Part shown: in pieces, positions 25,809 through 33,285 of the stretch | Numbering within the stretch: the first letter of the stretch is position 1 | How the letters are laid out: the number at the start of each line of letters is the position of its first letter | From: Acidobacteriota bacterium | GTDB taxonomy: Bacteria; Acidobacteriota; Vicinamibacteria; Vicinamibacterales; UBA8438 | Direction of reading: 5' to 3' | NCBI GenBank assembly: GCA_011523845.1 | Contig: WTFV01000175.1 | Coordinates: 1 to 34,552, forward strand | DNA length: 34,552 bases | Notes under the pieces: model-generated | Databases searched by the model: none | What the model was told of the DNA's origin: nothing | Seen by the model: the letters and a program-made list of their open reading frames with translations, nothing else | Program-made: the position numbers and the translations under genes

Positions 25809-25836
25809 CATGCCGCGCGCTCCTGAGGGTGCCTTC

Positions 25837-27102
25837 GTGGACGCAGCGTCTTTCGGCCGCCTTCGGTCCGCCTTCGGTCCAGGGCTGCTATGGGCCGCCA
25901 CCGCCATCGGGGTCTCCCACCTGGTGCAGTCGACCCGTGCCGGGGCGTCCGCCGGCTTCGCGCTCGCGGGCGTCATCCTGATCGCGCTCGTCCTGAAGTA
26001 CCCGTTCTTCGAGTACGGCCCGCGCTACGCGGCCGCCACCGGCCGGAGCCTGATCGAGGGCTACGCCCGCATCGGCCGCTGGGCGCTGTGGCTCTACCTG
26101 GCGATCACGGTGTCGACGATGGCTGTGGTCCCGCCCGCGGTGGTGATGTTCACGGCGTACCTGGTGGGCTTCACCCTCGGCCTCGACTGGCCGCTGCCGG
26201 TGCTGGCCGCCGCGGTCATGGCGCCGGTCGCGGCGCTGCTCTGGTGGGGGCGCTTCCGGGGCCTGGACCTGTCCATCAAGCTGATCGTGGCGCTGCTGGC
26301 GCTGTCGACCCTGCTGGCCGCGGCGGTCAGCCTGCCGCGGGCCGACCTGTCGACGCTGGCGTTGTGGCCGGCCGAGGCGGTCGGCCCCGCGGTCCCTTTC
26401 GTGTTCCTGCTGGCCCTGGCCGGCTGGATGCCTTCCGGGGTCGACAGCGCCGTCTGGAGCTCGCTGTGGACGCTGGCCAAGAACGACGCGGCGGGCGAGC
26501 CGGTCTCGGTGGAAACGGCGCGGCAGGACTTCGCCGTCGGGTACGCCGGCACCGGCGTGCTGGCCTTCGCCTTCCTCACCCTGGGGGCGGGGGTGATGTA
26601 CGGCTCGGGCCAGACGTTCGCCCCGCAGGGGCCGCTGTTCTCCACCCAGCTCGTCGACCTGTACAGCGCCACGCTGGGCGCCTGGACGCGGCCGGTCGTC
26701 CTGGTGGCGGTGGTGACGACGATGCTGTCGACCGCGCTGACCGTGCTCGACGGCGGGCCGCGCGCCATCGAGCGCTCGCTGCTCGTGCTGCGTGCGCGGG
26801 ATCTCGACCCGCGCCCGGCGACAGGCGGGGCGATCTACTGGTGGAGCCTCGCCGGGGTCGTGTCGATCACGCTGTTGATCCTGGCCCTGTTCATCGGCAA
26901 CCTGACCACGATGATCGACTTCGCCACCACGCTCACTTTCCTGACGAGTCCCGTGCTCGGCTACCTGAACCTGCGCGCGGTCGGCGCCGAGGACGTGCCG
27001 CCGGAGCACCGGCCCGGGCGCGGGATGCGGGCCCTGTCCTGGGTGGGCCTCATCCTCCTGGGAGGCACCGGGTTGTTCTACCTGCTCACCCTGGCTCCGT
27101 GA
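25837..27102 (+). CDS. divergent Nramp-like membrane transporter
   Basis: About 421 residues with roughly eleven membrane segments, beginning FGRLRSAFGPGLLWAATAIG as in Nramp/MntH proteins. The canonical metal-binding DPGN of TM1 is replaced by IGVSHLVQSTRAGA, and the MPH region of TM6 reads AGWMPSGVDSAVW. The ion-binding chemistry therefore differs from classical manganese/iron Nramps. Divergent Nramp relatives with altered selectivity are known. The GTG at 25837 is preferred because GAGGG lies seven bases upstream; ATGs at 25810 and 25714 fall at or inside repeat copy 3. It follows the thiol dioxygenase gene; a shared role in metal or thiol handling is inference. Confidence 0.82.
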   Translation: MDAASFGRLRSAFGPGLLWAATAIGVSHLVQSTRAGASAGFALAGVILIALVLKYPFFEYGPRYAAATGRSLIEGYARIGRWALWLYLAITVSTMAVVPPAVVMFTAYLVGFTLGLDWPLPVLAAAVMAPVAALLWWGRFRGLDLSIKLIVALLALSTLLAAAVSLPRADLSTLALWPAEAVGPAVPFVFLLALAGWMPSGVDSAVWSSLWTLAKNDAAGEPVSVETARQDFAVGYAGTGVLAFAFLTLGAGVMYGSGQTFAPQGPLFSTQLVDLYSATLGAWTRPVVLVAVVTTMLSTALTVLDGGPRAIERSLLVLRARDLDPRPATGGAIYWWSLAGVVSITLLILALFIGNLTTMIDFATTLTFLTSPVLGYLNLRAVGAEDVPPEHRPGRGMRALSWVGLILLGGTGLFYLLTLAP

Positions 27103-27173
27103 CAGGAAGGCGACCGGTGGGCCCCTGCTCTCACGACTGTGGGTCGAGGCGTGTGACAGGTGCAGCTCCTCAA

Positions 27174-27340
27174 CAGTCCGTGGTGAAACCCCGCATCGCA
27201 CCGAGAGCGGCGAGGCGCCCCGACACCCGGTACCCGGCGTGAGGAGGGCGCATATTGGCATATGCAACCGACGAACCACGCAGTCAGGCGGGATGCATAG
27301 CCGCTCGAATGCAGCAGGGACCTTCACCACGGGCTGGCAA
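27174..27340 (+). repeat. dispersed repeat, copy 2
   Basis: About 167 bp, near-identical in its first half to 24755-24923 and in direct orientation. It contains the palindrome GCATATGC next to GCGCATATTG. It lies downstream of the transporter gene, so copies 1, 3 and 2 bracket the cupin and transporter genes in order. Nothing else is seen in 27103-27415. Confidence 0.8.
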
Positions 27341-27415
27341 GCCCGACCACTTGGCGACCGCCTTCTGGGAGACATCGCCGCGGTGCGGGACGGCTTCCAG
27401 GCGGCGGATCTGCAC

Positions 27416-28522
27416 TCACGGCTGCAGGTCGAGGCACGCGACGACCGGGTAGTGGTCGGACGGATAGCGCCCGTTATCGTCGTCGACAATCGTCTCGACC
27501 GAGCGCACACCGACGGCGCCGCCCACCAGAATCCAGTCGATGCGCCCGGGGTTGGCGAGCTCGGGCGGGCGGAAGTCGCTGGAGGTGCGGGGCGGGCCGG
27601 TCCGCTCGCCGGCGAGGAGCCACGCGTCGCGCAGCCCCTGGCCGGTCGCAGCAAGCCAGGTCTCGCTGATCTCCGCGATTGCATTGAAGTCCCCGGTCAC
27701 GACGACCGGGCTGCCGGCCGGCAGAGTCGCGACACGCTTGGCGATCCGCCTGGCCGATTCGATCTGCCGCTGCCCGCGGCGGAGCGTCAGGTGCGTGTTG
27801 AAGACGTGGAACCGGCGCCCGCTCTCGCGATGGTGGAAGCGCGCCCAGGTAACGATGCGGGAGACGTTGCGCCGCCAGCCCGTTCCCGTCGGTCCGTCGG
27901 CATCGGACAGCCAGAAGGTGCCCGACTCGATCGGGATCAGCACATCGCGCCGGTAGAAGATCGGCGTGTACTCGCTCAGGCCCGTGCCCCCGTTCAGGCC
28001 GCGGTCGGCGCCGAGCCAACGGTAGCCGGGCAGCGCGTCCGCCAGGAACTCGACCTGCTCGTCGAGCGCCTCCTGCAGGCCCGCCACGTCGGGGGCGACC
28101 CGCTCGATCGTCTCCGCCACCAGCGCGCGCCGGTGAACCCAGCCATTGCCGCCGTCGTTGCCGCCCGACGTGCGGATGTTGAACGTCATGACGGTGAGCC
28201 GGGCCGGGACTCCATCCTGCGCATCCGCGGTCTGCGCGGCCATGAGCGCTGAGCCGCGCGCGGCCACGAGCTGTGAGCCGGTGCGCGGGGCCACGAGCTG
28301 TGAGCCGGTGCGCGGGGCCGCGAGCGCTGAGCCGGTGCGCGGGGCGCCGGCGACCATGCCCCCGGTGGCCGCCGCACGGGTGGGCTGCCGGCCGGCGAGC
28401 GTCGCGCCACGAACCGCACCGTCCGGAATCGACGCTGCACCCGCCAACACGACGAGCAGGAACAGGGCCAGCGGGATTCCCGCACCCGGCCCGGACGCTC
28501 CCCACGGCCGGTGATACACCAT
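27416..28522 (-). CDS. exported endonuclease/exonuclease/phosphatase family protein
   Basis: A 368-residue protein. A signal or membrane segment (GIPLALFLLVVLAGAA) and a repeat-rich spacer (residues 60-93) precede the EEP domain. Its motifs are LTVMTFNIRTSGG (Asn115), APDVAGLQEAL (metal Glu151), FHVFNTHLTLRRG, VVVTGDFNAIAE, RIDWILVGG and YPSDHYPVVACL, the complete catalytic set for a magnesium-dependent phosphodiesterase. The group includes exported nucleases, sphingomyelinases and phosphatases; the substrate is open. The annotated ATG at 28522 has no clear ribosome site, so the true start could be further in. Its end is 76 bases after repeat copy 2. Confidence 0.88.
   Translation of the reverse strand: MVYHRPWGASGPGAGIPLALFLLVVLAGAASIPDGAVRGATLAGRQPTRAAATGGMVAGAPRTGSALAAPRTGSQLVAPRTGSQLVAARGSALMAAQTADAQDGVPARLTVMTFNIRTSGGNDGGNGWVHRRALVAETIERVAPDVAGLQEALDEQVEFLADALPGYRWLGADRGLNGGTGLSEYTPIFYRRDVLIPIESGTFWLSDADGPTGTGWRRNVSRIVTWARFHHRESGRRFHVFNTHLTLRRGQRQIESARRIAKRVATLPAGSPVVVTGDFNAIAEISETWLAATGQGLRDAWLLAGERTGPPRTSSDFRPPELANPGRIDWILVGGAVGVRSVETIVDDDNGRYPSDHYPVVACLDLQP
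28244..28348 (-). repeat. 27-bp in-frame tandem repeat in the EEP gene
   Basis: Four units (28244-28267 of 24 bases, then 28268-28294, 28295-28321 and 28322-28348 of 27 bases) encode APRTGSALA, APRTGSQLV, APRTGSQLV and AARGSAL-type peptides. All keep the frame. They form an Ala/Gly/Ser-rich spacer between the signal segment and the enzyme domain, and copy number may vary between strains. Confidence 0.85.
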
Positions 28523-28549
28523 CGGCTCAGTCTACAGGGCGGGCTGCCG

Positions 28550-28929
28550 TCAGGGCAGCGGCGTGCCCGGCACGATCGTTCGCAGCAGTTCCGCCACCGG
28601 CAGACACAGGATGTCTTCGATCTGCAGACGCTCGTCCCCGAGATAGGCCAGCCGGGTTCGCGCTTCCGGATAATCCCGCGCGAAGCGCTTCAGCGAGCGG
28701 AGGTCGGCCGGCCGAACGCGCTGCGCGTGCTCTACTTCGAGCGCCCAGAACAGATCCGGCCCGTAGAGCACGAAATCGATCTCGCTGCCGGCGCGCGTGC
28801 GCCAGAACGACAGCGCGGAGCCGGCGCGGGGAACGCGGCCCGCAGCCACGTGCTCTTGCCGGTCCCCCGCGGGCCGAAGAGGAAGAAGTGTCCGGCCGGA
28901 GAACGAAAGAATTTCCTCTCTACCGCCAC
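28550..28929 (-). pseudogene. AAA ATPase (DUF4143 type) reduced to its two ends
   Basis: The start codes for FFRSPAGHFFLFGPRGTGKS followed by TWLRAAFP, a Walker A P-loop at the usual N-terminal position of AAA_14/DUF4143 ATPases. The reading frame then changes at once to SALSFWRTRAGSEIDFVLYG and FWALEVEHAQRVRPADLRSL, the C-terminal nuclease-like DUF4143 region, ending RLQIEDILCLPVAELL. About 250 residues of the middle (Walker B, sensor and winged-helix parts) are missing and the two ends are in different frames. This is a deletion pseudogene. Confidence 0.75.
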
Positions 28930-28981
28930 ATTGCGTGCGATTATGGCATTTTGGAGAGAATTATGGCGCGTTCGGGACCAC

Positions 28982-29821
28982 TCACGCCCCCGCCGGCCGC
29001 CCCGCCCGCCGGCGCAGCCACTCCACCGCGCACAGCAGCAGCACCGCGAAGACGATGAGGAAGGTCGCCACGGCCAGCATCGCGGGACTGATCTGCTCGC
29101 GGATGCCGGCCCACATCTGGCGCGGGATGGTGCGCTGGTTCTCGCCCGCCATGAACAGCACCACCACCACCTCGTCGAACGAGGTGGCGAAGGCGAAGAG
29201 CGCGCCGGAGACGACCCCGGGCGCGATCAGGGGAAGCTGCACGCGGCGGAACGTGGTCACCGGCCCCGCGCCGAGGCTGGCCGCGGCCCGCGTCAGGTTC
29301 GCGTCGAAGGCGGTGAGCGTCGCGGTGACGGTGATGACGACGAACGGGGTGCCCAGCGCGGCGTGGGCCAGGACAAGCCCCAGGTGGGTCTGCGAGAACC
29401 CGAGCGTCGAGTAGAAGAAGAACATCCCCGCCGCCGAGATGATGAGCGGCGTGACCATCGGCGAGATGAGCAGGCCCATCACGAGGCGGCGGGCCGGCAT
29501 GGCGCGGCTCGCCAGCCCCAGCGCCGCGAGCGTGCCGAGCGCGGTCGCGAGCACGGTGGCGGCGACGCCGATGAACAGGCTGTTGGCGAGGCCGCGCGCC
29601 CACGCGCCGTCGTCGAGGACCTGCCGGTACCAGCGCAGCGAGTACGCCTCCGGATCGAGGCGCAGCATGCCTTCAGTGAACGTGAAGTACGGCTCGGCGT
29701 TGAAGCTGAGCGGGACGATCACCAGGATCGGCGCCACCAGGAATGCGAAGATCAGCCCGCACGCGACGCGGTGGGCGAGCCGGCCGGCGCCGAAGCGGGC
29801 CGCGGTATCCGCCAGGCTCAT
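28982..29821 (-). CDS. ABC transporter permease, PotC-like
   Basis: A 279-residue inner-membrane permease of the spermidine/putrescine or iron-type (BPD_transp_1) family with six predicted membrane segments. The EAA loop that contacts the ATPase reads RAAASLGAGPVTTFRRVQLP. The ATG at 29821 overlaps the stop of the PotB-like gene as ATGA, indicating coupled translation. A longer open frame upstream is only antisense-like read-through in the PotB-like gene. It completes the pair with the upstream permease; no ATPase gene lies in the window, so it must be beyond 34552 or elsewhere. Confidence 0.9.
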   Translation of the reverse strand: MSLADTAARFGAGRLAHRVACGLIFAFLVAPILVIVPLSFNAEPYFTFTEGMLRLDPEAYSLRWYRQVLDDGAWARGLANSLFIGVAATVLATALGTLAALGLASRAMPARRLVMGLLISPMVTPLIISAAGMFFFYSTLGFSQTHLGLVLAHAALGTPFVVITVTATLTAFDANLTRAAASLGAGPVTTFRRVQLPLIAPGVVSGALFAFATSFDEVVVVLFMAGENQRTIPRQMWAGIREQISPAMLAVATFLIVFAVLLLCAVEWLRRRAGRPAGA

Positions 29822-31014
29822 CCCAGCCTCATGCGCTCGACGCCCACCACCCGGTCGTAGAGCAGATAGAGCCCGATCACGCACGCCAGCAGGATGCCGC
29901 CCAGCGCGCCCGCCAGCCCCCAGTTGAGCGAGGTCTGCATGTGGAAGGCGATGAAGTTCGAGATGAGCTGCCCGCTCTGCCCGCCCACCAGCGCGGGCGT
30001 GATATAGTAGCCGATGGCCAGGATGAACACCAGCAGCGACCCGGCCCCCACCCCCGCGAGCGACTGCGGCCAGTAGATGCGCCGGAAGGCGAGCGGAAAG
30101 CCCGCGCCCAGCGATTCGGCGGCGCGCATCTGCTGCGGTGGAATCGTGCGCATCACCGAGTAGAGCGGGAGGACCATGAACGGCAGCAGCACGTGGGTCA
30201 TCGCCACCACCGTGCCGGTCATGTTGTAGATCATCGCCAGCCGGCCGTCGTCGCCGATCAGGCCGAGCGCGACCAGCAGGTCGTTGACCACCCCCTGGCT
30301 CTGGAGCAGGACGATCCACGAGGTGGTCCGCACCAGCAGCGACGTCCAGAACGGCACCAGCACGAAGGCCAGCAGCAGGCCCGCCCGGCGCGGCGGCGCG
30401 TGCGCGATGAGATACGCCACCGGGTACCCGAGCAGCAGGCACAACGCGGTGATGCCGAGGCTGACGACGAACGTCCGCCCGAACAGCCGCACGTAGATGC
30501 GCCGCTCCGGCGGCTGCGGGGCGACGGCGCCGTCCGGCAGGCGCTGCAGGTCGACCGCGTTCAGGTAGTGCCGGGTCGTGAAGCGGTCACCCGCGGTGCG
30601 GATGGCGTGCCAGGTCCGTGGATCGCCCCAGTCGGCGTCGATGTCGATGAGCGCGGCGCGCCACGGCCCGTCCTCGACCTCCAGCAGCCGGCGCCCGCTG
30701 CGGACCACCACGCTGCGCAGCCCCCCGCGAATCCGGTTGACGCGGCTGGCCACCCGGCCGATGGTCCGTTCCTCCCGCGCCCGCACCAGCTCGCGGGCCG
30801 CGGCGGCGTAGACCGCCTCGCCGGGGTCGGACGCGCCGTCCCACTCGCGGAGCAGGGCGACGGTGTCGGGCAACGCGTCGGCCACCACCGGGTCGTAGAC
30901 GCTGCGCAGCAGCATCGTCCCGAGGGGCACGACGAACGTCACCCCGATGAAGGCGACCAGCGGCAGGGCCAGTCCGGCCGCCCGCAACGACGGCCGGGTC
31001 AACGGGCTCGCCAT
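29818..31014 (-). CDS. ABC transporter permease, PotB-like
   Basis: About 398 residues from the ATG at 31014. TM1 (LALPLVAFIGVTFVVPLG) is followed by a long periplasmic insert (about 50-180) before the usual permease core. The EAA loop is AAESLGAGFPLAFRRIYWPQ. It is longer than typical PotB (about 285 residues) because of that insert, which some acidobacterial and proteobacterial homologues share. The start overlaps an 11-codon remnant of the binding-protein gene end (30999-31031, NERFSAWRAR-stop), so in the ancestor the two genes overlapped by 16 bases. A cassette now separates them, which may leave this permease without its original translational coupling. Confidence 0.88.
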   Translation of the reverse strand: MASPLTRPSLRAAGLALPLVAFIGVTFVVPLGTMLLRSVYDPVVADALPDTVALLREWDGASDPGEAVYAAAARELVRAREERTIGRVASRVNRIRGGLRSVVVRSGRRLLEVEDGPWRAALIDIDADWGDPRTWHAIRTAGDRFTTRHYLNAVDLQRLPDGAVAPQPPERRIYVRLFGRTFVVSLGITALCLLLGYPVAYLIAHAPPRRAGLLLAFVLVPFWTSLLVRTTSWIVLLQSQGVVNDLLVALGLIGDDGRLAMIYNMTGTVVAMTHVLLPFMVLPLYSVMRTIPPQQMRAAESLGAGFPLAFRRIYWPQSLAGVGAGSLLVFILAIGYYITPALVGGQSGQLISNFIAFHMQTSLNWGLAGALGGILLACVIGLYLLYDRVVGVERMRLG

Positions 31015-31033
31015 GCGCTGAAGCGCTCGTTCA
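31015..31033. repeat. 19-bp direct repeat, permease side of the cassette
   Basis: GCGCTGAAGCGCTCGTTCA, identical to 33302-33320. On the minus strand it encodes part of NERFSAW, the end of the binding protein, and its first three bases (31031-31033) supply the TGA stop of the cassette gene ending at 31031. Confidence 0.85.
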
Positions 31034-32002
31034 CTTCTTGCGTGGGCCATCGCCGATTACCGCGCTGATGCGCTTCGTCAGACGGTCACGGAACTCGTCC
31101 AGCTTCTTCGCCTCCCACACGATATGGTTGTATTGACGCGTGTCGAAATGCACCTTCTCGATGGCATCCTCCCGGCACGAGAAGATGACCGGGATATCGC
31201 GTCCATGCGCGAATCCTGCCTCATAGTACACGCCGCCCCGCGGCCCGTCGTCACCGTGCGTGAAGTCGGCGACGACGAAACGGGCTCGTCGTAACTCCGA
31301 GACGATCTCGTCATCTATCTTGTTGGCATGCTCCTTCCGATCTACTCGCATTGCCTCATATCCGGCGTCCTCGATTCCGGGTTGGATGGCGTTTTCCCAG
31401 GCTTCATCCATGGATGGGTCGAACCACATGGCGACGAACGCTCTGGAAGACTCAGTGGCTGATTGGTCGAGTTCGGCAAGGCGTGCATACCCTTCGACCG
31501 AGACTTGATGCTCAGGCGCCCTTCCGACAGCACCTTTTTTCGATTCGTGTATCCATCGTCGAACTGACAAGTAAGACTCGAGGTACGCCAACTCCTCAAT
31601 TCGACTGGACTCTGACCATGCCCATCTATGCTGCCGGTCGCGAACGTTTGCATGGTGGCAGAGAAAAAAAGTGGATGCTATGTCCGACAGCTCCGACGCA
31701 ATGCGCCCAAGCAGTCGATCCGCACGCTCGCGGACACTCAACACGGGCCGCCGCTTTGCGTCTTCAACGACCTTGGTCGTCACTTTCGGACACTCTTCGC
31801 CCATTCGGCGTCGCTCGACCAACCAAGATGTCAAGCGAGCCTTCTCGGCATCGCTGATGTACCTCATTTGCGGAGCGGCCGACCCGGAAATGAAGTACCT
31901 GCCACCGGCACGAGGCGAGTCAATATGTGCTCCGTCTCTTGATTCCACGGGAAGCTCCTGAGCCTCCGTGTTCCAGATCAAACACGGTACGGTGTCGTTC
32001 AC
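31031..32002 (-). CDS. deoxyribosyltransferase/TIR-like putative defence effector
   Basis: A 323-residue protein starting at GTG (32002) with GAGGAGG six bases upstream. Residues 1-185 form an N-terminal region I do not recognise (CLIWNTEA, DSPRAGGRYFISGSA, RWAWSESSRIEELAYLESY). Residues 188-323 form a Rossmann-like domain of the nucleoside 2-deoxyribosyltransferase/TIR-like group: SSRAFVAMWFDPSMDEAWEN, RVDRKEHANKIDDEIVSEL, ARFVVADFTHGDDGPRGG, the likely catalytic Glu261 in VYYEAGFAHGRDIPVIF, and HFDTRQYNHIVWE. Such domains cleave N-glycosidic bonds or NAD in several antiphage systems. It is the last gene of the inserted cassette and its stop lies in the flanking repeat. It appears less GC-rich than the ABC genes. 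Defence is inference. Confidence 0.75.
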   Translation of the reverse strand: MNDTVPCLIWNTEAQELPVESRDGAHIDSPRAGGRYFISGSAAPQMRYISDAEKARLTSWLVERRRMGEECPKVTTKVVEDAKRRPVLSVRERADRLLGRIASELSDIASTFFLCHHANVRDRQHRWAWSESSRIEELAYLESYLSVRRWIHESKKGAVGRAPEHQVSVEGYARLAELDQSATESSRAFVAMWFDPSMDEAWENAIQPGIEDAGYEAMRVDRKEHANKIDDEIVSELRRARFVVADFTHGDDGPRGGVYYEAGFAHGRDIPVIFSCREDAIEKVHFDTRQYNHIVWEAKKLDEFRDRLTKRISAVIGDGPRKK

Positions 32003-32029
32003 TCCGTCCTCCTCGCGGCACCCACACAA

Positions 32030-32290
32030 TCAGGGCAGAGAGCCACCTTCACCGCGACCTGCGTTCGGGGGAACCACCTGCGGTCTTCGGTTGCTGGCGC
32101 GTGAGGGAGCGGGCAAGGCTTGGCCCTCGCGGATGGTGGTCGCGATCAGCTCCCGCAACAGGTCCCTGGCCTCAACCAGAGCTTCGTCTCGGGTCGCTCC
32201 ATCCGTGGCACCCCAACCGAAGTCCGGGAACGTCACGACGAAACGGCCATCGGCATCGCGCTCGATCTCAGCAGGATAGTTCGGCGTCAC
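32030..32290 (-). CDS. hicB: HicB-like antitoxin, apparently orphan and C-terminally altered
   Basis: An 86-residue protein starting at GTG (32290) with GGAGG eight bases upstream. YPAEIERDADGRFVVTFPDF followed by GATDGATRDEALVEARDLL is the HicB fold (usually YPA-x-x-E-x-DG-x-Y-x-V-x-FPD and G-x-T-x-x-EA). The expected C-terminal DNA-binding helices are replaced by a Pro/Arg-rich tail (SRASNRRPQVVPPNAGRG), possibly from a frameshift. No HicA toxin gene is next to it. It may be a remnant or an independent regulator. Confidence 0.65.
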   Translation of the reverse strand: MTPNYPAEIERDADGRFVVTFPDFGWGATDGATRDEALVEARDLLRELIATTIREGQALPAPSRASNRRPQVVPPNAGRGEGGSLP

Positions 32291-32345
32291 TGCAAGACCC
32301 TCCAGATCACGGCAGTAGTTGGCAGTAGTACCGCTTCGAGCGCCG

Positions 32346-32579
32346 TCATCGTCTCTCGTGAACCGATGAGAGTGCCGGACCGCACCGACGCCGGCCATCG
32401 GCCTGCGAAGCCCCACCCGTGATGCGCCAGGTGAGCCGGGATTCCATCGCGGCCATGTCGGCGCAGAGTTCGGCGGCGAAGGCGGCCAAGTCCGCCCTGG
32501 TCGCCAGCTCCTCGAGGTCGATCCGGCCGGAACCATGCCCGCCACCCGTACCCCCGACAGCGTGCCGCCTGCGTGTCAT
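32346..32579 (-). CDS. doubtful short frame, coiled-coil type
   Basis: A 77-codon frame whose middle (LEELATRADLAAFAAELCAD followed by MAAMESRLTWRI) resembles the coiled-coil half of small DUF1640-like proteins, which end in a membrane helix. Here the membrane helix is missing and the tail is Arg-rich, so the gene is probably broken. Its start overlaps the antitoxin stop by 4 bases (ATGA). It could be a decayed cassette gene. Confidence 0.35.
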   Translation of the reverse strand: MTRRRHAVGGTGGGHGSGRIDLEELATRADLAAFAAELCADMAAMESRLTWRITGGASQADGRRRCGPALSSVHERR

Positions 32580-32794
32580 CGCTCGAGCGGAGGCGCTTCC
32601 GCGGATCCAGCTCGATCTTCGGCGCCAACGGCCACACGTCGGGCGGGATAGCGGACGTACTTGCGGCCCGAGGCCTTCTGACTGGCCCGGATGTCGTTGA
32701 AGATAGCCTCGACGTCGTAATCGAAGCGGGCCGCATGGGCGTCCCGAACGGCGCGGATTTCAGAGATGATCGGGTCAATCGGTGGCTTCTGCAT
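32576..32794 (-). CDS. antitoxin partner of the cassette PIN toxin
   Basis: A 72-residue protein from the ATG at 32794. PPIDPIISEIRAVRDAHAAR followed by FDYDVEAIFNDIRASQKASG and RKYVRYPARRV is typical of the short proteins found next to this PIN-toxin type. It overlaps the toxin gene end by 20 bases. The order is toxin first, antitoxin second, the reverse of the VapBC pair at 20913. It is inferred to be the antitoxin from position and family resemblance. Confidence 0.75.
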   Translation of the reverse strand: MQKPPIDPIISEIRAVRDAHAARFDYDVEAIFNDIRASQKASGRKYVRYPARRVAVGAEDRAGSAEAPPLER

Positions 32795-33278
32795 GGTCTG
32801 GCTCGATGAGTTCGCTGGGTGTGCAGATGATCGCCGGCTGGTGTCCGGCGCTTCGACAGACATGCTCGATCCGGAACCGCATGGCCGCGTTGGCGATGTG
32901 CCGAAAGTTCCACGTTACCAGATAGTCGACTCCATTCGTCACGGCGATGGCGATGTGCGCGGCATCGTCCGCAGCCCTCCGCGGCACCGCCCCGAGAGCA
33001 AGCAGCTTCCGTGTCAGTTCCACCGCATCCTCGGTCGCGTCAAGCAGCGTAACGGATTCGAGCAACTCCACACGAGCCCGCGCAGCATCGGCATCGCCGG
33101 CACGAGCTTCCTTGGCGACGAGCTCCGACGAAACCAACTCGAATCGGTCCCGCGCACTGGCCCACCACTCGCGGGTCACCTGCTGATATCCGGCGATCAC
33201 GACGTCACGAGAAGGTCGCGCGGCCAGGTAGCTGAGCACCGAGGTCTCGATGTAGACGGTGGGATTCGTGCCTGCCAC
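32775..33278 (-). CDS. PIN-domain toxin (VapC-like)
   Basis: A 167-residue PIN domain: TVYIETSVLSYLAARPSRD (conserved Glu-Thr-Ser and start strand), SSELVAKEARAGD, RRAADDAAHIAIAVTNGVD and LVTWNFRHIANA, as in the type II toxin group with the ETSVxSYL start. It acts as an RNase. It starts at a GTG at 33278, eight bases after the binding-protein stop, with no clear ribosome site. Expression may therefore depend on translation of the upstream ABC gene. It is the first gene of the inserted cassette, followed by an overlapping antitoxin gene. Confidence 0.85.
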   Translation of the reverse strand: MAGTNPTVYIETSVLSYLAARPSRDVVIAGYQQVTREWWASARDRFELVSSELVAKEARAGDADAARARVELLESVTLLDATEDAVELTRKLLALGAVPRRAADDAAHIAIAVTNGVDYLVTWNFRHIANAAMRFRIEHVCRSAGHQPAIICTPSELIEPDHAEATD

Positions 33279-33285
33279 AACCGGG

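Noticed and set aside
24755..27340. Composite transposon around the cupin and transporter genes
   Set aside because: The bracketing repeats have no transposase and no visible terminal inverted repeats; only a dispersed-repeat call is supported.
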